This document shows, one piece after another, positions 5,280-5,736 of a DNA stretch of 5,736 nucleotides. The DNA is taken from the NCBI GenBank assembly GCA_015487335.1, contig WFPZ01000122.1, positions 1-5,736 on the forward strand, given 5' to 3'. Source of the stretch: Paracoccaceae bacterium. GTDB taxonomy: Bacteria > Pseudomonadota > Alphaproteobacteria > Rhodobacterales > Rhodobacteraceae. The stretch's first letter is position 1, and each line of letters begins with the position of its first letter. Made by a program: the position numbers and the translations under genes. The notes beneath the pieces are model-generated. The model saw only the letters and a program-made list of their open reading frames with translations, was not told the DNA's origin and made no database searches.

Positions 5280-5315
5280 CGGGAAGGAAACCGCTTTCCC
5301 GTCCTGCGGGTTTCC
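5280..5315 (+). other. Two mutually exclusive hairpins upstream of obgE
   Basis: Hairpin A pairs CGGGAAGG (5280-5287) with CTTTCCCG (5294-5301), an 8-bp stem with one G-U pair. Hairpin B pairs GGAAACC (5286-5292) with GGTTTCC (5309-5315), a 7-bp stem whose loop contains the 3' arm of A. The two share bases 5286-5287 and cannot form fully together. The layout resembles an attenuator or switch, but there is no T-run and no known riboswitch motif. They precede the candidate obgE promoter, so they would act only on read-through transcripts from the GNAT gene. Confidence 0.35.
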
Positions 5316-5330
5316 ATTCCATGGCAAGGC

Positions 5331-5359
5331 TTGAGGATGTGCCCGAATATCTCTATCGC
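5331..5359 (+). promoter_or_regulatory. Candidate promoter for obgE
   Basis: TTGAGG (5331-5336, 4 of 6 to TTGACA) and TATCGC (5354-5359, 3 of 6 to TATAAT) are 17 bases apart, in the least GC-rich part of the gap. Initiation near 5366 would leave a short leader of about 22 nt before the obgE ATG, containing the ribosome site AGAGG (5376-5380). Confidence 0.35.
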
Positions 5360-5387
5360 CTGACACGGGCAAACCAGAGGCCATGAC

Positions 5388-5736
5388 ATGAAGTTCCTCG
5401 ATCTCGCCAGGGTTCACATCCGTTCCGGCAGCGGCGGCGGGGGCTGTGTCAGCTTCCGGCGGGAAAAATACATCGAATTCGGCGGGCCCGACGGCGGCGA
5501 CGGCGGGCGCGGCGGTGACGTCTGGGCCGAGGCGGTGGACGGGCTGAACACGCTGATCGATTTCCGCTACCAGCAGCATTTCTTTGCGAAGAACGGCCAG
5601 CCCGGCATGGGCCGGCAGCGCACCGGCCGCGATGGCGACGACGTCGTGCTCAGGGTGCCGGTGGGCACCGAGATCCTCGAGGAGGACCAGGAAACGGTGA
5701 TCGCCGACCTCACCGAAGTGGGCCAGCGCGTGCTGC
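5388..5736 (+). CDS. obgE: Obg/CgtA-family GTPase, N-terminal part (runs off the window)
   Basis: The first 116 residues of an Obg GTPase, which binds the large ribosomal subunit during assembly and links growth to nucleotide state. Only part of the glycine-rich Obg domain (normally about 158 residues) is visible. It shows MKFLDLARVHIRSGSGGGG (1-19), CVSFRREKYIEFGGPDGG (20-37) and DGGRGGDVW (38-46), then the PGMGRQRTGRDGDD block (72-85) and VPVGTEI (90-96). These are near-invariant family segments that build the six type II polyproline-like helices of the fold. The G domain with the Walker A motif lies beyond the window. The ATG at 5388 follows AGAGG by 7 bases; a nearby ATG at 5383 is out of frame. 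The gene is downstream of rplU, rpmA and the GNAT gene, a common arrangement for obg. Confidence 0.97.
   Translation, partial: MKFLDLARVHIRSGSGGGGCVSFRREKYIEFGGPDGGDGGRGGDVWAEAVDGLNTLIDFRYQQHFFAKNGQPGMGRQRTGRDGDDVVLRVPVGTEILEEDQETVIADLTEVGQRVL

Overview
The window is GC-rich chromosomal DNA. Gene content and protein sequences point to an alphaproteobacterium, most likely of the Rhodobacterales. The strongest signs are the rplU-rpmA-(GNAT)-obgE order, an L21 carrying a Lys/Ala-rich linker and a helix-hairpin-helix tail, and the style of the HNH protein and the cobalamin reductase. This is inferred from family knowledge, not from a search. All protein genes lie on the + strand; the only - strand gene is a tRNA.

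Layout: (1) 2-358 is the 3' end of a precorrin-6A reductase gene (cobK-like; cobalamin synthesis). (2) 456-1121 is a small phospholipase/carboxylesterase-type alpha/beta hydrolase with a full Ser-Asp-His triad. (3) 1254-1838 is an HNH endonuclease-family protein with zinc-binding CxxC pairs, preceded by a likely promoter and a strong leader hairpin. (4) 1912-2001 on the - strand is tRNA-Ser(CGA), with CCA encoded. (5) 2167-2991 is an exported protein of unknown function with two DUF2059-like repeats. (6) 2992-3309 is a non-coding gap holding GC hairpins, a good housekeeping-type promoter and a leader of about 130 nt. (7) 3310-4260 is the rplU-rpmA operon (L21 and L27), closed by a textbook intrinsic terminator at 4284-4315. 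(8) 4316-4607 is a non-coding gap with two abutting inverted repeats. (9) 4608-5162 is a GNAT N-acetyltransferase. (10) 5163-5387 is a hairpin-rich gap with a candidate promoter. (11) 5388-5736 is the 5' third of obgE, a ribosome-assembly GTPase cut by the window edge.

Functionally the right half is a ribosome-biogenesis neighbourhood: two adjacent 50S proteins, an acetyltransferase of the RimJ/RimL type and the 50S-assembly GTPase Obg. The terminator and the long gaps suggest that the GNAT gene and obgE are at least partly transcribed separately from rplU-rpmA. The left half is a set of unrelated housekeeping genes.

I see no mobile element, CRISPR array or defence island, and no clear evidence for a new multi-gene system. 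The items most worth a second look are the L21 tail domain, the structured rplU leader, the double palindrome before the GNAT gene and the mutually exclusive hairpins before obgE. Promoter and hairpin calls were made by eye; short GC stems arise easily by chance in DNA this GC-rich.
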